Assembly: GCA_021292165.1 (NCBI GenBank)
Contig: CM037877.1
Span: forward strand, 78,866,524 to 78,930,523
DNA length: 64,000 nt
Source: Shinisaurus crocodilurus
Taxonomy: Eukaryota > Chordata > Lepidosauria > Squamata > Shinisauridae
Direction: 5' to 3'
The notes beneath the pieces are model-generated. The model was not told where the DNA came from. It was given only the letters and a program-made list of their open reading frames with translations, and searched no databases. Each line of letters begins with the position of its first letter. Position 1 is the first letter of the stretch. Of the stretch, positions 20,419-30,919 are shown piece by piece. The position numbers and the translations under genes are program-made.

Positions 20419-20988
20419 AAATAAAGTGCTTTACTGGCTGTAAAATCAGATGAAGTTACTCCCCAACAAAACCAAGAAGGAAGGTAACCTTAATTGCAGG
20501 TAGGAAACTTTTAAAATGAAAGCAAGAAAGCTATGTAATGCTGTAGATTTGCCCCAGGGTACTCTGTCTGTAATACTTATAGCTGAAGTTGGTATATTCT
20601 CTATTAAGGCTAGAATACATATGATGCTGCTAATACTATCTAAAGGTGAAGCAAATGCCTGACCATAGGCTATGAAAACTATTTGCACCTGTATAGGGAA
20701 ATAAAGAGTTGAGACACAAGATATGGTGTAAAATAGGGCCACACTTATTGAATAATCAAAGATCTGTGAAGGGAAGAAGTGTGGGTACTAACTAAACTGG
20801 CCATTGGCCAGTGGAGATGTTCACGGGTGAAAACATCCAATCCCGAGGGGTGGCACTGCAACTCGCCACCCCCCGGTTTTACACCACCATGGTGCTAGGA
20901 GGCCTTCCCACTATCACCACCTCACGGGGCGGTGAAACACCGATGCGGGCAAGGTGAGTCGGCCTCAAAGGCGATCCTTATCTCCCAC
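20419..20988. other. No gene seen; partly GC-rich
   Basis: 20450-20760 is ordinary DNA. 20820-20980 is GC-rich (gaggggtggcactgc..., ggggcggtgaaacacc) and may be another degraded element, ending just before FB-A copy 4. Confidence 0.35.
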
Positions 20989-21455
20989 TAGGGATGTAAC
21001 CGCTGGCTCGCACGGGCGCGAGTTGTACTGAACTCGGCCCCGCCTGTGTGAGGCTCGTGCGGGCCTACCTGCGGGCATCCGGCAGCTCCTCGGCTCGGCT
21101 CTCTGCCCGCACCGGCCACGCTGGTCCTGTCACATCACTTCCGGCGTGGCAGAAGTGACGCGACGGGACCCTGCTCCGGCGCCCTGGACCCCCGCACTAT
21201 GTTTTTGGCGAGGAAACCAGGGCAACAGGGCTGTTTGCCCTGTTGCCCTGGTTCCCCCCGCCAAAAACATAGCGCGGGGGTCCAGTGCGCCGGCCGCGCT
21301 GGAAGTGACGTGCTGGAGGACCGACCGGCTCGACTGGCACCGGCAGCTCGAGCGGCACGGAGAACGCTCAGAAGATCGAGCTCAGGTGGCCGCCACAGCG
21401 GAGAGGCGACCCGCGGAGAGCCATGAGCCAACGAAAGGTTTGAGTACCACCCATA
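20989..21455. mobile_element. GC-rich foldback element FB-A, copy 4, with target duplication
   Basis: Starts 'tagggatgtaacc' and ends 'gtaccacccata'. The 8-bp target tctcccac occurs at 20981-20988 and 21456-21463 (identity extends as tatctcccac). The central hairpin pairs 'cccgcactatgtttttggcg' with its complement near 21188-21280, and 'gggcaacagggc' arms flank the centre. The right arm contains 'gaaaggtttgagt'. Size 467 bp. No transposase. Confidence 0.75.
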
Positions 21456-21478
21456 TCTCCCACAAACTGAGCCGCAAA

Positions 21479-21887
21479 TAGGGGTGTACCGCTCGGCCTC
21501 CAGGTGGGCGTAGCAGGCCGAAATTGGCCCCGCTCACACCTGCCAGAGGCTCACGGGGCCTTACCGGGTCCCGGCGCAGCTCGCCTCTCCACAGCGAGCT
21601 GCCCGCACCGCCTGTGCAGGGTCCCATCCTGTCACTTCTGGCTGGCCGGAAGTGATGCAATGGCACCCTGCACAGGCGCGCTGGGCCCCCATGCTGCGTA
21701 TTTTGGCCCAGCGCGCCTGCGCAAGGTCCCATCGTGTCACTTTGGGACCAGCGCAGCTGGCGCAGCGGGCTCAAGCAGCACGGAGAAATGCTCCGTGCCG
21801 CTCAGAAAATCGAGATGGGGGCTGCTGCCGCAGAGAGATGAGGCGGCGGCAAGACACCCCCCCCCCGAAGGTACGTGAACACCACTA
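21479..21887. mobile_element. GC-rich foldback element FB-A, copy 5, with perfect 8-bp duplication
   Basis: Starts 'taggggtgtaccg' and ends 'gtgaacaccacta', an imperfect TIR. It is flanked by gccgcaaa at 21471-21478 and 21888-21895. Size 409 bp. Inner inverted repeats 'cctgtgcagggtccca', 'cttctggctggccggaag' and 'cgcgctgggccc...gggcc(c/a)agcgcgc'. The right arm has 'cacggagaaatgctccgtg' and 'cgaaggtacgtgaac'. The 8-bp duplication supports hAT membership. Confidence 0.8.
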
Positions 21888-21895
21888 GCCGCAAA

Positions 21896-22354
21896 ACCCA
21901 GCAACGGGGAGCCTCAGGTCTTGCCAGTCACCTAAAACGTGCTATTGGATGATCACTGAACCCTACCCCACTGCCTATTCCCATCCTTACCTGCCAAATG
22001 CGACTTAAATGAATGAAACAATTGAAGATAAAACCCAAAATAACAAATCCCAACCCTGGATCACAGTGTAGAGTAGGAAAAACACACATTGCCCCTTCAG
22101 CCAATCGAAGCAATGAGCCAAAATTCCTACTCAGCCCCCAAACGGGCGACCAGAGGAGCCTACGTGGCTAACAGGGAGGGAGGGAGCCGCAAAACAAAGA
22201 GGCTGAGGGTGGGGCAGCCAGGTCTAATATTGACCCTGGTGCCCCACCCTCCTCTAGCCTCATTGGAGAGTGAGATCACCCCATAGTGGTCTCACTGTCC
22301 TTCTCCCCCCCCATGCAAAATTATTCTCCCCGCCCACTGGTATGCGTGGTTGGG
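21896..22354. other. No gene seen; moderately GC-rich
   Basis: Contains 'gaggctgagggtggggcag' and paired 'gagtgagatcacc...gtggtctcac' pieces (22266-22290). It may be a decayed repeat. No coding similarity. Confidence 0.35.
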
Positions 22355-23040
22355 GGAAGGGAAGCTTTCAGAAACGACTAGCCCCCAAAAGCTGGAAAGA
22401 GATATGTGAAGCAATGTCTGAGGATTATGACTTCTCATTTGAGACATTAAGGACAACTAATGTCTTGGTGGGGTGGAAAAACTGATTTAAGGATAAGGTG
22501 TTCAATGAAGATTGTAAGTGGGACATGGAAAATTTAGCAATTACCAGGTTTCATGGTGGTATAGGCATATAAAGGTAAATCACACTCTGCAGCAGTATTT
22601 ACAAGGGCTTACTTACATTTCCTTTATTAAGAAAGGCTTTTTACAAGCTGTGCTTTCAAACTATGTCTCTGCTTATTTGGAAGGAAGATACTTTAAAGTT
22701 CCATGGGGCCAACATCTTTGTGAGCAAGGAGAGGGAGGGTATCTGTCATTATTTGTTGTACTACCCATTGTATAGGGGCACATAGAGATTTTTGTCCAGT
22801 TTTCTTTCTTGCCCTGAGATGTCATATTTTGAGAAAATCTCTATGATCAAAACAAATATGTTACATATCATTTATTTACTGTGGTTGCTTTAAAACCGCC
22901 GTAGATGGAATTGTGTGTAACAATATTTATTAGTGGTGGAGATTATCTGATTTGACCCTTTATTGTGGATTTGTTTTTTTGTTTTTCTCCTGCCTCTCTC
23001 CTTTGGTTTTAAGCAAATAAAGACTGATTGATTGACACCG
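22355..23040 (+). mobile_element. Degenerate LINE ORF2 C-terminus with GATT tail
   Basis: Two frames together give a non-LTR C-terminal region. First comes 'APKSWKEICEAMSEDYDF' (22370-22430). After a frameshift follow 'FIKKGFLQAVLSNYVSAYLE', 'GRYFKVPWGQHLCEQGEGG', the usual tail with a Cys-containing knuckle, here decayed. The 3' end has 'aagcaaataaagactgattgattgaca', i.e. a polyadenylation-like AATAAA and a short GATT repeat. Clade not determined. Several stops; dead. Confidence 0.5.
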
Positions 23041-24763
23041 TAGATAAAATTCAAAAGATGCAGCAATCTACTTCAACTCATAAAGACTCAGCCATGGAAC
23101 ATGTGATGTAATCATAAAGAAGAAAGTAGCCCTCAACATATGCAGAATACTCCTCTTTCACCTAATTCCCCATGTCTGGCATATGACTCCCAGACTGTCT
23201 TGAAAAGGAGCAACTTCTCTCATTTTTAGAAAATAAGCACTAAACTCAACTCTGAATCCAGTGGTCTACTTTTCCATTGACAGGTCCCTAATCCTCCTGT
23301 TGTAACACGGAGACACAGCCTTTCTTGAGCTAAGTGGTTTTTAATTCTTGTAACAAGCAAAGGCCTTGCCCTTCTGCGCTCCATATATTCTGAAGAATCC
23401 AATGCTCTAAGTACAAGGTTAGGCTCATCCTTCACAGAAACATTTATGTGAGTGGCAAATCAGAAAGTGGTCAATCACAAAGACAGCTATAGAGATGTTT
23501 TTCATCTCTAGTAACAGCAGGATGCTAATGGTAGAGTTAAGAAGACAAAAAAAAAAATCCATTGATTTGTTGACAGAGGCCTAGCAGCTGTCACAGTAAA
23601 ACACGGTTCTCTTGCACTTAATCAATGTCAGCCTCCAACCAAATCGTTTTGTAGCCCAGATGAAAAGCAATCAAGAGGAACACCTTCATAAGCATGAAGC
23701 CTGCTAGATGGAGTTCAATGAAGTGTGTCGTTAAGCTTAGACACTTCAAGTGTGATACATGACCCGCAAGCTAATTGGAATCCTTTAACCCTTTCAAAGG
23801 TTTGCAACAATTGTTGGCCTCCTTTTCTTAAAAAAGCAGATTAGATTCCTATCTCTGTCCATGATTTTTTAAAAGATATCATGTGTGTCAGCTTTGATAT
23901 GCAACCTTTACCCTCTCTGGAAATGTGGAGCTATCCTCATTAATTATGGTCTCTGTCTCAGGAACTGAGGATGTATATGTTAAACTTACCTCACCCGCCT
24001 CTTTTCTTGGTACCAGGCCTTTCATGGTGCGCCTGCATGCTGCATCCTGGCAGTTCTAAAAGATGCCTTCATTAGCGGTTCTTAAAGCAACTCAAGAAGA
24101 GGGAACGTGCTGGAGACGGGAAATCCCTTCCCTTATTGTTTCCTAAGGTAAGTCAAAATAATGACATTATAGTAGTCTAGCAAGTTAATTAACTTTTTAA
24201 AAAAAAAAAAACCCAAGCAGTTGGCTTACTTTCACATCCTTCAGTTGTATTGAGCCAAGCACAGGCTGCAAAAAGGTTATGGAATTAAAGCAATACAAAT
24301 GAGAGGGCAAACCAATAAAGCCCAGCCCTTTAGTTCAATTTCAGTTTTTTTGGATAGGTTGGAGGATTTCATCGCTTCATACCACACTGGTAGGTGAGTC
24401 CTGATATGCACTATTTCTCAACAGTTTTGAATGCAGCTTCCCTTCTGAACGTTACCTTCTGCCCCATCCTAACCAAGCACAAACCATTTGTTCAGTGGGT
24501 AAGCATGTATTAGCAGTAGGGCCTACTTGCACAAAGGATCTGGAATTAATTAAGCTCTGTGGGTGTTGTATGTCACTGCTGGCTCTGTCATTAGACAGAG
24601 TGGGGCAGCTGCTTTAGGCAGCTGATTTTGGATGTTAAAAATGGCAGCGAATTGATCGGTATTTAATGTATTATTGGGTATTTGTTCTGCCAGGTAAGAG
24701 GAGAGGTGCTTGTGAGATTTTCTGCTACATGTGTCAGAATAACATGACTGGATTTGCATATTA
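23041..24763. other. No gene seen; unique DNA
   Basis: No TE ends identified. The region 23690-24170 (cctttaaccctttcaaagg..., gatatgcaacctttacc) is non-repetitive and AT-rich, and is a place to look for conserved non-coding sequence. Poly-A runs at 23549-23558 and 24198-24210. Confidence 0.4.
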
Positions 24764-25010
24764 GAGAGCCAGTGTGGCGTAGTGGTGAGAGTGTTGGACT
24801 GGGACTCTGGAGATCCGGGTTCTAGTCCCCACTCAGCCATGAAACTCACTGGGTGACTTTGGGCAAGTCACTGACTCTCAGCCTAACCTACCTCACAGGG
24901 TTGTTGTGAGGATAAAATGGAGAGGAGGAGGATTATGTAAGCCGCCTTGGGTTCCTTTCAGGGAAAAAGGCAGGGTATAAATGTAATAAATAAATAAATA
25001 AATAAATAAA
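24764..25010 (+). mobile_element. Sauria SINE (tRNA-derived)
   Basis: Nearly identical over its length to the copy at 15975-16216, including 'gtggcgtagtgg', 'gatccgggttctagtcc' and 'gtaagccgccttggg'. The tail is six to seven AAAT units. High similarity between the two suggests recent activity of this subfamily. Confidence 0.93.
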
Positions 25011-25521
25011 TGGTAGGCACTGTAACTTGCAGGGAGGGGCAACACCATTTGCTGCTTCACCTCAGGCAGCAAAATGCTCAGGTCGATCCTCTGTCTTGGG
25101 AGGGCATGTCACAGTTTGAGATGCGTAGAAACAAGGGCATTAGTTCTAACATTAATACTGATTGTCGAAGACTGACTTGTACAAGGAATTGCACCCATGG
25201 CCACAAGAAAGAGGCAAGAGGTACTGGGTGAACTCTGGGCCACAAATGTATTTACCTAACTGATTATAACAAGATCTGCAGTGAGACCATACAGCAGTGT
25301 GGGAATTGATTGAGGCAGAGGTTGCCTTGCAACCTGCTTCTCACTGGTGTATTATGGGGGCGGCCAGAGCCAAGCAGTGTATCCCCTGCTTACATACTGC
25401 TGGCTGCCTTTCAGTTGAGGGAGACTCGCCAAACTCACCACCCCACAACTTAAGAGTGTGTTCTAAGGCAATCTTCAGACTGGGTTCAGCCCTGTCCCTG
25501 AGCCACACAACCCTAAGACAG
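25011..25521. other. No gene seen
   Basis: Unique sequence between a SINE and a hAT element; short frames only. Confidence 0.35.
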
Positions 25522-25529
25522 GTCTAGGG

Positions 25530-25877
25530 CAGTGCTTCTCAAATAGTGGGGCGGGCCCCCCAGGGGGGGCGCGAGGCTCCGTAAAGGGGGGGCTCGTTTG
25601 ACCTCAGTTAAAAGTTTTTTTTAATATTGTGTTCCTTTAAATCCTGTGCTCCTTTAAATCTTTTCTGCTACAGTTAATAAAGCTATTCTTTGTTGTAAAT
25701 TGATCCACATTTCTTTCTTTTTTTATTCTCTTATACGTTAATAAGGATACAGTGTTATGCAGAGGTGTACTTATAACAATTTTATAGACAAATGATACTA
25801 TTTGCAGTCGCGCGGGGGGCGCGAAATGTTTTCTTCTTCCTAGGGGGGGCATGACAGAAAATAATTGAGAAGCACTG
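25530..25877. mobile_element. Non-autonomous hAT element, 348 bp
   Basis: TIRs 'cagtgcttctcaa' and 'ttgagaagcactg' are exact complements. A perfect 8-bp duplication gtctaggg is present at 25522-25529 and 25878-25885. Subterminal G/C tracts 'ggggggcgcg' occur near both ends (25563-25573 and 25811-25821). The interior is AT-rich and non-coding. Similar sequence features occur in hAT families known for horizontal transfer among tetrapods, but I cannot name the family. Confidence 0.93.
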
Positions 25878-25885
25878 GTCTAGGG

Positions 25886-26353
25886 AATCCCCTTTGACCA
25901 TAAAATATGCTTCAGGGCGCTCACCAGTGAATGATCTGCTGATCCGTTTTCCCAAACTGTCCTGCTGTTGTGACTGCCCTATTTACCAACAGCACCACCC
26001 TAGTAAAATTTTGCTTAATCCCCTCCAGAGTAGAGTAAGCAAAAAAAAAATCCCCTGCACTCCACAGCCACTCAGGTTTGTAGGTAAAATTTTCCCGAAA
26101 GCAACCAGTTTTATCTACACTGATTCCCTTAGGGCAGGCAGGTGGGCACCAAGCAGAATGCAAAGAGAGGCCGTGGCTTGGCAGGATGGACATTTATACT
26201 GCCTGAAGCATGGGGCATGAAGCATGACCAGCATGGGGATGCTGCATGCATCTGCGCACGTACTTCCTAGTTTCACCTCCTCTGGGTGGACACAACACTG
26301 CTCCCTGCCCAGTTCACATGATGGGCTCAGGTGAGGAAATGGCCATATATTAG
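25886..26353. other. No gene seen
   Basis: Two overlapping frames (25894-26220 plus, 25921-26193 minus) are mirror artefacts without known domains. Confidence 0.35.
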
Positions 26354-26884
26354 TACAGGCAGTCCCTGGGTTACGAACATCCGACTTACAGACGACTCGT
26401 ACTTATGAATGGACCGCTATAAGGTCTGTTTACTTCTTCCAAGTAAACATGACTTCAAAGCTGAGCGCCTGGGACTAAAAAAAACAGATGCCAGGAGGAC
26501 ATGAATGAAGAGCCCCACCCCCAGGGGATTTAATTCCACCGGATATAATTAATTTAGAGAAAAGTATGAGGGGGAGAAATCCATCCCCCTGAGGTAGCAG
26601 CCCCCTGAGGAAGCACCCCCCCCCACCTGCCTCCCTCAGCCTGGCCTCATACCATGCAGGAAATCTTTAAGCCTCCCTTCACAGAGTGTAGGAAATCCTG
26701 GTTCACCTCCACCATGGTTGCTTCTGAGGGGAGGCGGCCGCATAGGCGACAGGCCTCACAGGCGGGCGGTGCTGGAAGGCTGTGCCTGTTACTCGGCAGC
26801 GGCAGCAGCTGAAGCGCCTACCATCCCAAGCAGGGTTCCCGTTTCCCCTCAGGCCTGACGAGGGGCGGTCCTCACGCCGTGCTC

Positions 26885-27022
26885 AAGCTTGCTGGGTGAC
26901 CTTGGGTCCCCCTCTCCACCTAGCCCGCCTCACGGGGTTGTTGTGAGGATAAAAATGGAGGAAGGGGGCATGTATGCTGCCCTGAGCTCCTTGGACGGAG
27001 GGCGGGATATCCATATAAAAAA
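26885..27022 (+). mobile_element. Older SINE fragment (Sauria-type 3' part)
   Basis: Reads 'ttgctgggtgaccttggg', 'gcctcacggggttgttgtgagg', 'ctgccctgagctccttgg' and 'gcgggatatccatataaa'. It lacks the tRNA head. Confidence 0.75.
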
Positions 27023-27057
27023 TGAATAATTTGGGATAAGCATTTTCTTTTACATCT

Positions 27058-27276
27058 TTTATTTATTTATATTTATATTCCACCTTTTTTCCTGCAAGGA
27101 ACTTAAGGTGGTTTACTTAATCCTCCTCTCTGTTTTATCCTCACAACAACCCTGTGAGGTAGGTTAGGCTGAGAGTCAGTGACTGGCCTGAAGTCACCCA
27201 GTGAGCTTCATAGTCGAGTGGGGACTTGAACCCGGATCTCCTAGTCCTAACCCCTATGCCACACAGCCTCTCGATT
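27058..27276 (-). mobile_element. Sauria SINE, reverse orientation
   Basis: On the plus strand it starts with the reversed tail 'tttatttatttatatttatattccacc', then 'cctcacaacaaccctgtgagg', 'ggttaggctgagagtcagtgac' and reversed B-box 'ttgaacccggatctcc'. More diverged than the copies at 16 and 24.8 kb. Confidence 0.88.
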
Positions 27277-27283
27277 ACTTTAT

Positions 27284-27345
27284 TTATTTGTTACATTTAT
27301 ATCCCACTTTTCCTCCAAGGAGCACAAGGCAGCATGTGGGGGTGG
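27284..27345 (-). mobile_element. SINE 3'-tail fragment, reverse orientation
   Basis: 'tttatttgttacatttatatcccac' and 'cctccaaggagcacaaggc' are the reversed end of another Sauria-type SINE, truncated. Confidence 0.55.
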
Positions 27346-27623
27346 GGGACTAGGATCACCATATTGATTTCCCTAGCCCAGCAGGGAATGTCTCTGCTGA
27401 TCCCACCCTCAACCATCTTCTGTTTACATGTTTTAAGTCAGGAATGCATCATCCAATTATTGTTATCATAATGTTACCTCACAAATGAATGGTAACCTTT
27501 AATCATGATCCTTTTTCTTTTTTTCCTATCTAAATTGTTTTAAGAACTGTTTCTTTAATGTTTTTTTTTTACAGTACAGTACAGTACTGTATGTACATGG
27601 TTACTTTTATTATTACGGTACTG

Positions 27624-27626
<3 letters not shown>

Positions 27627-27661
<35 letters not shown>
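27627..27661. repeat. (ATT)n microsatellite
   Basis: About 11 to 12 pure units inside the Tigger-like element. Confidence 0.95.
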
Positions 27662-27883
27662 GCACTATTTACTGTATGTTATGTTAAAGATGTTTCATTG
27701 TATTTGGAAGTGTTTCTTAAGTGTTTTATATGCACAGAAAGGTAAAATAAATACTATACTAAGACAAATTTTGACAAAGTGACGTTTAATAAAAACTGTA
27801 TGTACCTGTTCCGACTTATGTACAAATTCGACTTAAAGACAGACCTAAGAACGGATCTCGTACATAACTCGGGACTGCCTGTA

Positions 27884-29085
27884 GTGATTCTTCCTTAACA
27901 AATTTAGGGGTCAGCAAATGGGTAATTTTGCATCATGTTTAAAATAAAATGCAGCATTAAACTTCATCAGTAAACAGCAATCATGTGACATTAAGCATGT
28001 AGTTTAATATACTCATTTAATGTAACATGTCGTTTCACAGTTGGGCAGCAAGTCAAAAATAGCTGTTAGATTCTTGTGAGGTGTGTGCGTGTGTGAGGGA
28101 GGGAGAGAGAGAGAGAAAGAACGAGAAGAGCATTGTGATCTCATCTTGGGACTGCTACTTTAGTCCTTGCAAACAGAAGATTCACCTTCTTTTTGCATGT
28201 GTGATAGGCAGGAGGGTTTGAACTCTGCTGAGATTACTGTAGCATAGCTACACTATTCACAGAGGGATTAAAGGTCACGCCTAAACAGCCATTATTCTGG
28301 GTCACAAATCAGGATGTCCCTCTGTTCACATGATTGTGCAAAGGCAAACGTAAGTGACCCCACACCCTCCTCCCTTCTTTTTATCCAACACATCCTATCT
28401 AGTCTCTATATTATGTTAATCATTTGAAGACTGCTGAAAGAGATTGTGTGGCAGCTTCTTCTCCACATTGTGTGCATAGCTTGTACACTACCTGCATTTT
28501 TATTTATTTAATTTGATTTCTGTACTGCCTAAAGCTAATTTCACTACAAAAATTTAAAAACCGAATTTAAACAACCTAAATGACTAAGACAAGTTAATAC
28601 AACTAGACCTGTTATAAACAGCTGTCGTTATTTATTTCCATCATGCATTGCATCCATCATGTAGAGAGTCTCTATGTTTCCAATACAGGAAAAGTCAACC
28701 ATACCCAGAAGTGCCATGGGGAGGAGACTATCCACACAAGGCAGGAGATCCATGTGGTGAGCTGCTGAACGTTACGTTCACAGTTTGGAGAAGTTGTCTC
28801 ATAAAATCAAGCCCAGGCATTCTCTGTGTAGCTGGCATAATGTATAGAGCTGGTATAATGTATAGAAATGGCCTTGTATAGAAATCAACCCACTATTCTA
28901 GATTGAACTCCTGCTGGAAGGGTGGCTATTGCATTGTGATGAGAGTTATAACCAAGTTGTTCTAAATATGAAGCATTTTTAAAAAGAACCCTAGCTTGGG
29001 CTGCTTCTTGTGAGATGGTTTGCACTTGGGTAGTTATTTCTATTCCCTGTACAAAATATACATGCATTTATACTGTATGTTTACG
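27884..29085. other. No gene seen; contains a LINE-tail scrap
   Basis: Mostly unique. 28498-28640 (atttatttaatttgatttctgtactgcc..., ...aaaccgaatttaaacaacc) looks like a decayed reversed LINE 3' UTR. A GAGA-rich run is at 28092-28118. 'catcatgcattgcatccatcatg' is a local near-repeat at 28642-28663. Confidence 0.4.
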
Positions 29086-29089
29086 TCTT

Positions 29090-29490
29090 TATTATTGTAT
29101 TTATATAATCACCCAATCACACAAGTTCTTTGTCTAACAAACAAATACATTAAGGTACAACATAAAACAATAAAAACTGTTAAAACTAAAAACATGGATC
29201 TTGAACAAAGAGGTACAGACTAAAAGACATACATTATAAAAAGGTCTTCACCTGGCACTGAAAAGACCATAAAGATGGCACCAGGTGAGCCTCTCTGAGA
29301 AGGTTGTTCCACAGCTGGCATGCCCACTGCCTAGTAGAAGAATAAAAAGTGTTGTTTTTTTAAAAAAGTAGCAAAAGAGTAAAAAGTCCCTTTCCTTAGT
29401 AACATTCACTTCACCTCATCTGGCAGGGGAGTTTGGAACAGGACCTCTGAAGAAGACCTTAAGGTTCAGGTAGGTACATGTATTGCTTCA
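29090..29490 (-). mobile_element. L2-like LINE 3' end, decayed
   Basis: The plus strand carries the reversed C-terminal codons: 'ggtcttcacctggcactgaaaag', 'gccaccaggtgagcctc'-like sequence, 'ggttgttccacagctgg', 'aaaaagtccctttcct' and 'gacctctgaagaagaccttaagg'. This order matches the antisense of '...RAFSV..PLWN..P......F......KT..F'. The 3' UTR extends down to about 29090. 5'-truncated. Confidence 0.65.
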
Positions 29491-30748
29491 GAGAGGAAGG
29501 CATAGGATTCTAAAAATCACAGCTTTTAATGTACATGGAAGAAGCAGCCCAATCCTTTCCTGATTGCTGTTTGCATATAAGTTTAATGAGGACAAACCTT
29601 ATATTTATACACCCATGTACCCTTTGTAACTGATACACAATAAATGTGTATTTGGATCTGCTACAGCAGCAGACATCCCATAAGAAGTAGCCCTTGGGGA
29701 GTAGGACTGACATGCCGATACTGAGGAACCCCCCCAGATAGCAGAACTATATTAAAAGCTTCAGTCTGAGTGACACTCTGTTCTGTAGCATCTTTAGCAA
29801 AATGTGTTTAGTCTGATTCTACTATGTGCTCTCTTAAATGCTGGTCTGGATTTAAAAAGAAGTAATTACTGGCCTGTAACAGACAAACATGAGTCAAGCA
29901 GATGGCTAATAAAGAGACATTAACATTCATGCTGGCCTGCTATCTGGCTTATTTTTTATCAGTTGAGTATATTTTGGAGAGACATAGCTCAGTGTTGCTT
30001 GGCTAGGTTCCACACCCTACAGTCAAATGCAACCAGTCAATAAGCACACTGAATATTTTGCTATCTCTCTTTGCTTTGTTCTTTGTTGTTCTGTCTCCCT
30101 GCACCCCCCCCCTTTTGCTTCTCTCTCTTTTCAAATCCCCTTGCTGCCGGTTTACTTTAATCCTGATTGCCTTTCCCTCCCACCACAGGGCACCACACAC
30201 ATATCTCTCCCTAAATATATGGTTCAACGCAACACAGCCAATGGAAATTGACATTTCCTACTTCTCAGGTTGACGTATAGCTAATCAAAGCATCACACTA
30301 CACTATTATCCTCTGTCTTTTCATGGATTTCATGCTATTATGCAATCATGCTGTTTCAAATACAAATAAATATTTAAGCTTAAATGTCAGGCTTTTGAAT
30401 CTGAAACTCAAGTAACAAGGCATGAGAGGCTCACTATTTATTTTGCGGTTACCAAAAGCAATAACAAAAACGTCCTGTATGCGCTCTATGCTCTAGAATG
30501 CACAGGATGTCATTAAATTAACTCATGCAGGTAGCGCAGGAATGTTACTGTATATTGGGAAGATATCAAAACTATATTACCGGAGAAGTAAGGGATATGC
30601 TAATGCTCTGATTATTTCTGAAACCCATTTCAGGCATTCCAAAACTGGGAATAATGAATACATTAGAAGCATCTCAGTGGCAGGCTCCACACCCTTCCTA
30701 TGTGCATCCATTAGAACGTCTGAAGAGAGCCATCCATGCATACAGCTC
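29491..30748. other. No gene seen
   Basis: No repeats recognised. The opposed short frames near 30000-30273 are mutual shadows with low information. Confidence 0.35.

Positions 30749-30749
<1 letters not shown>

Positions 30750-30792
<43 letters not shown>
30750..30792. repeat. (ATC)n microsatellite
   Basis: About 14 units. As at 1092-1135 it creates spurious poly-His/poly-Ser frames. Confidence 0.97.
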
Positions 30793-30796
<4 letters not shown>

Positions 30797-30919
30797 ATCA
30801 CTTATCATTTGTACAAATCCCAATGTTATTGTATTACAGAGGAATACAATAAATACAATACAAGCAGTAGTAACCATACTCATGACTGATTCAAAGGCTG
30901 GGGGAAAGCCAAAGTAAAA

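Larger units (their letters stand above)
26356..27881. mobile_element. Tigger/pogo-like (Tc1-mariner) element, non-autonomous, with SINE insertions
   Basis: Ends 'caggcagtccctgggttac' and, at the right, the complement 'gggactgcctg' preceded by 'cataactc'. Flanked by TA at 26354-26355 and 27882-27883. Subterminal sequences (cgacttacagac..., cgacttatgtacaaattcgacttaa) are typical of Tigger-like ends. The interior holds a GC-rich stretch with a NotI-type gcggccgc (about 26735), at least three SINE pieces and an ATT microsatellite. No transposase is recognisable. Confidence 0.75.

Noticed and set aside
30654..30917. Second poly-His/poly-Ser frame
   Set aside because: Same cause: the (ATC)n tract at 30750-30792.
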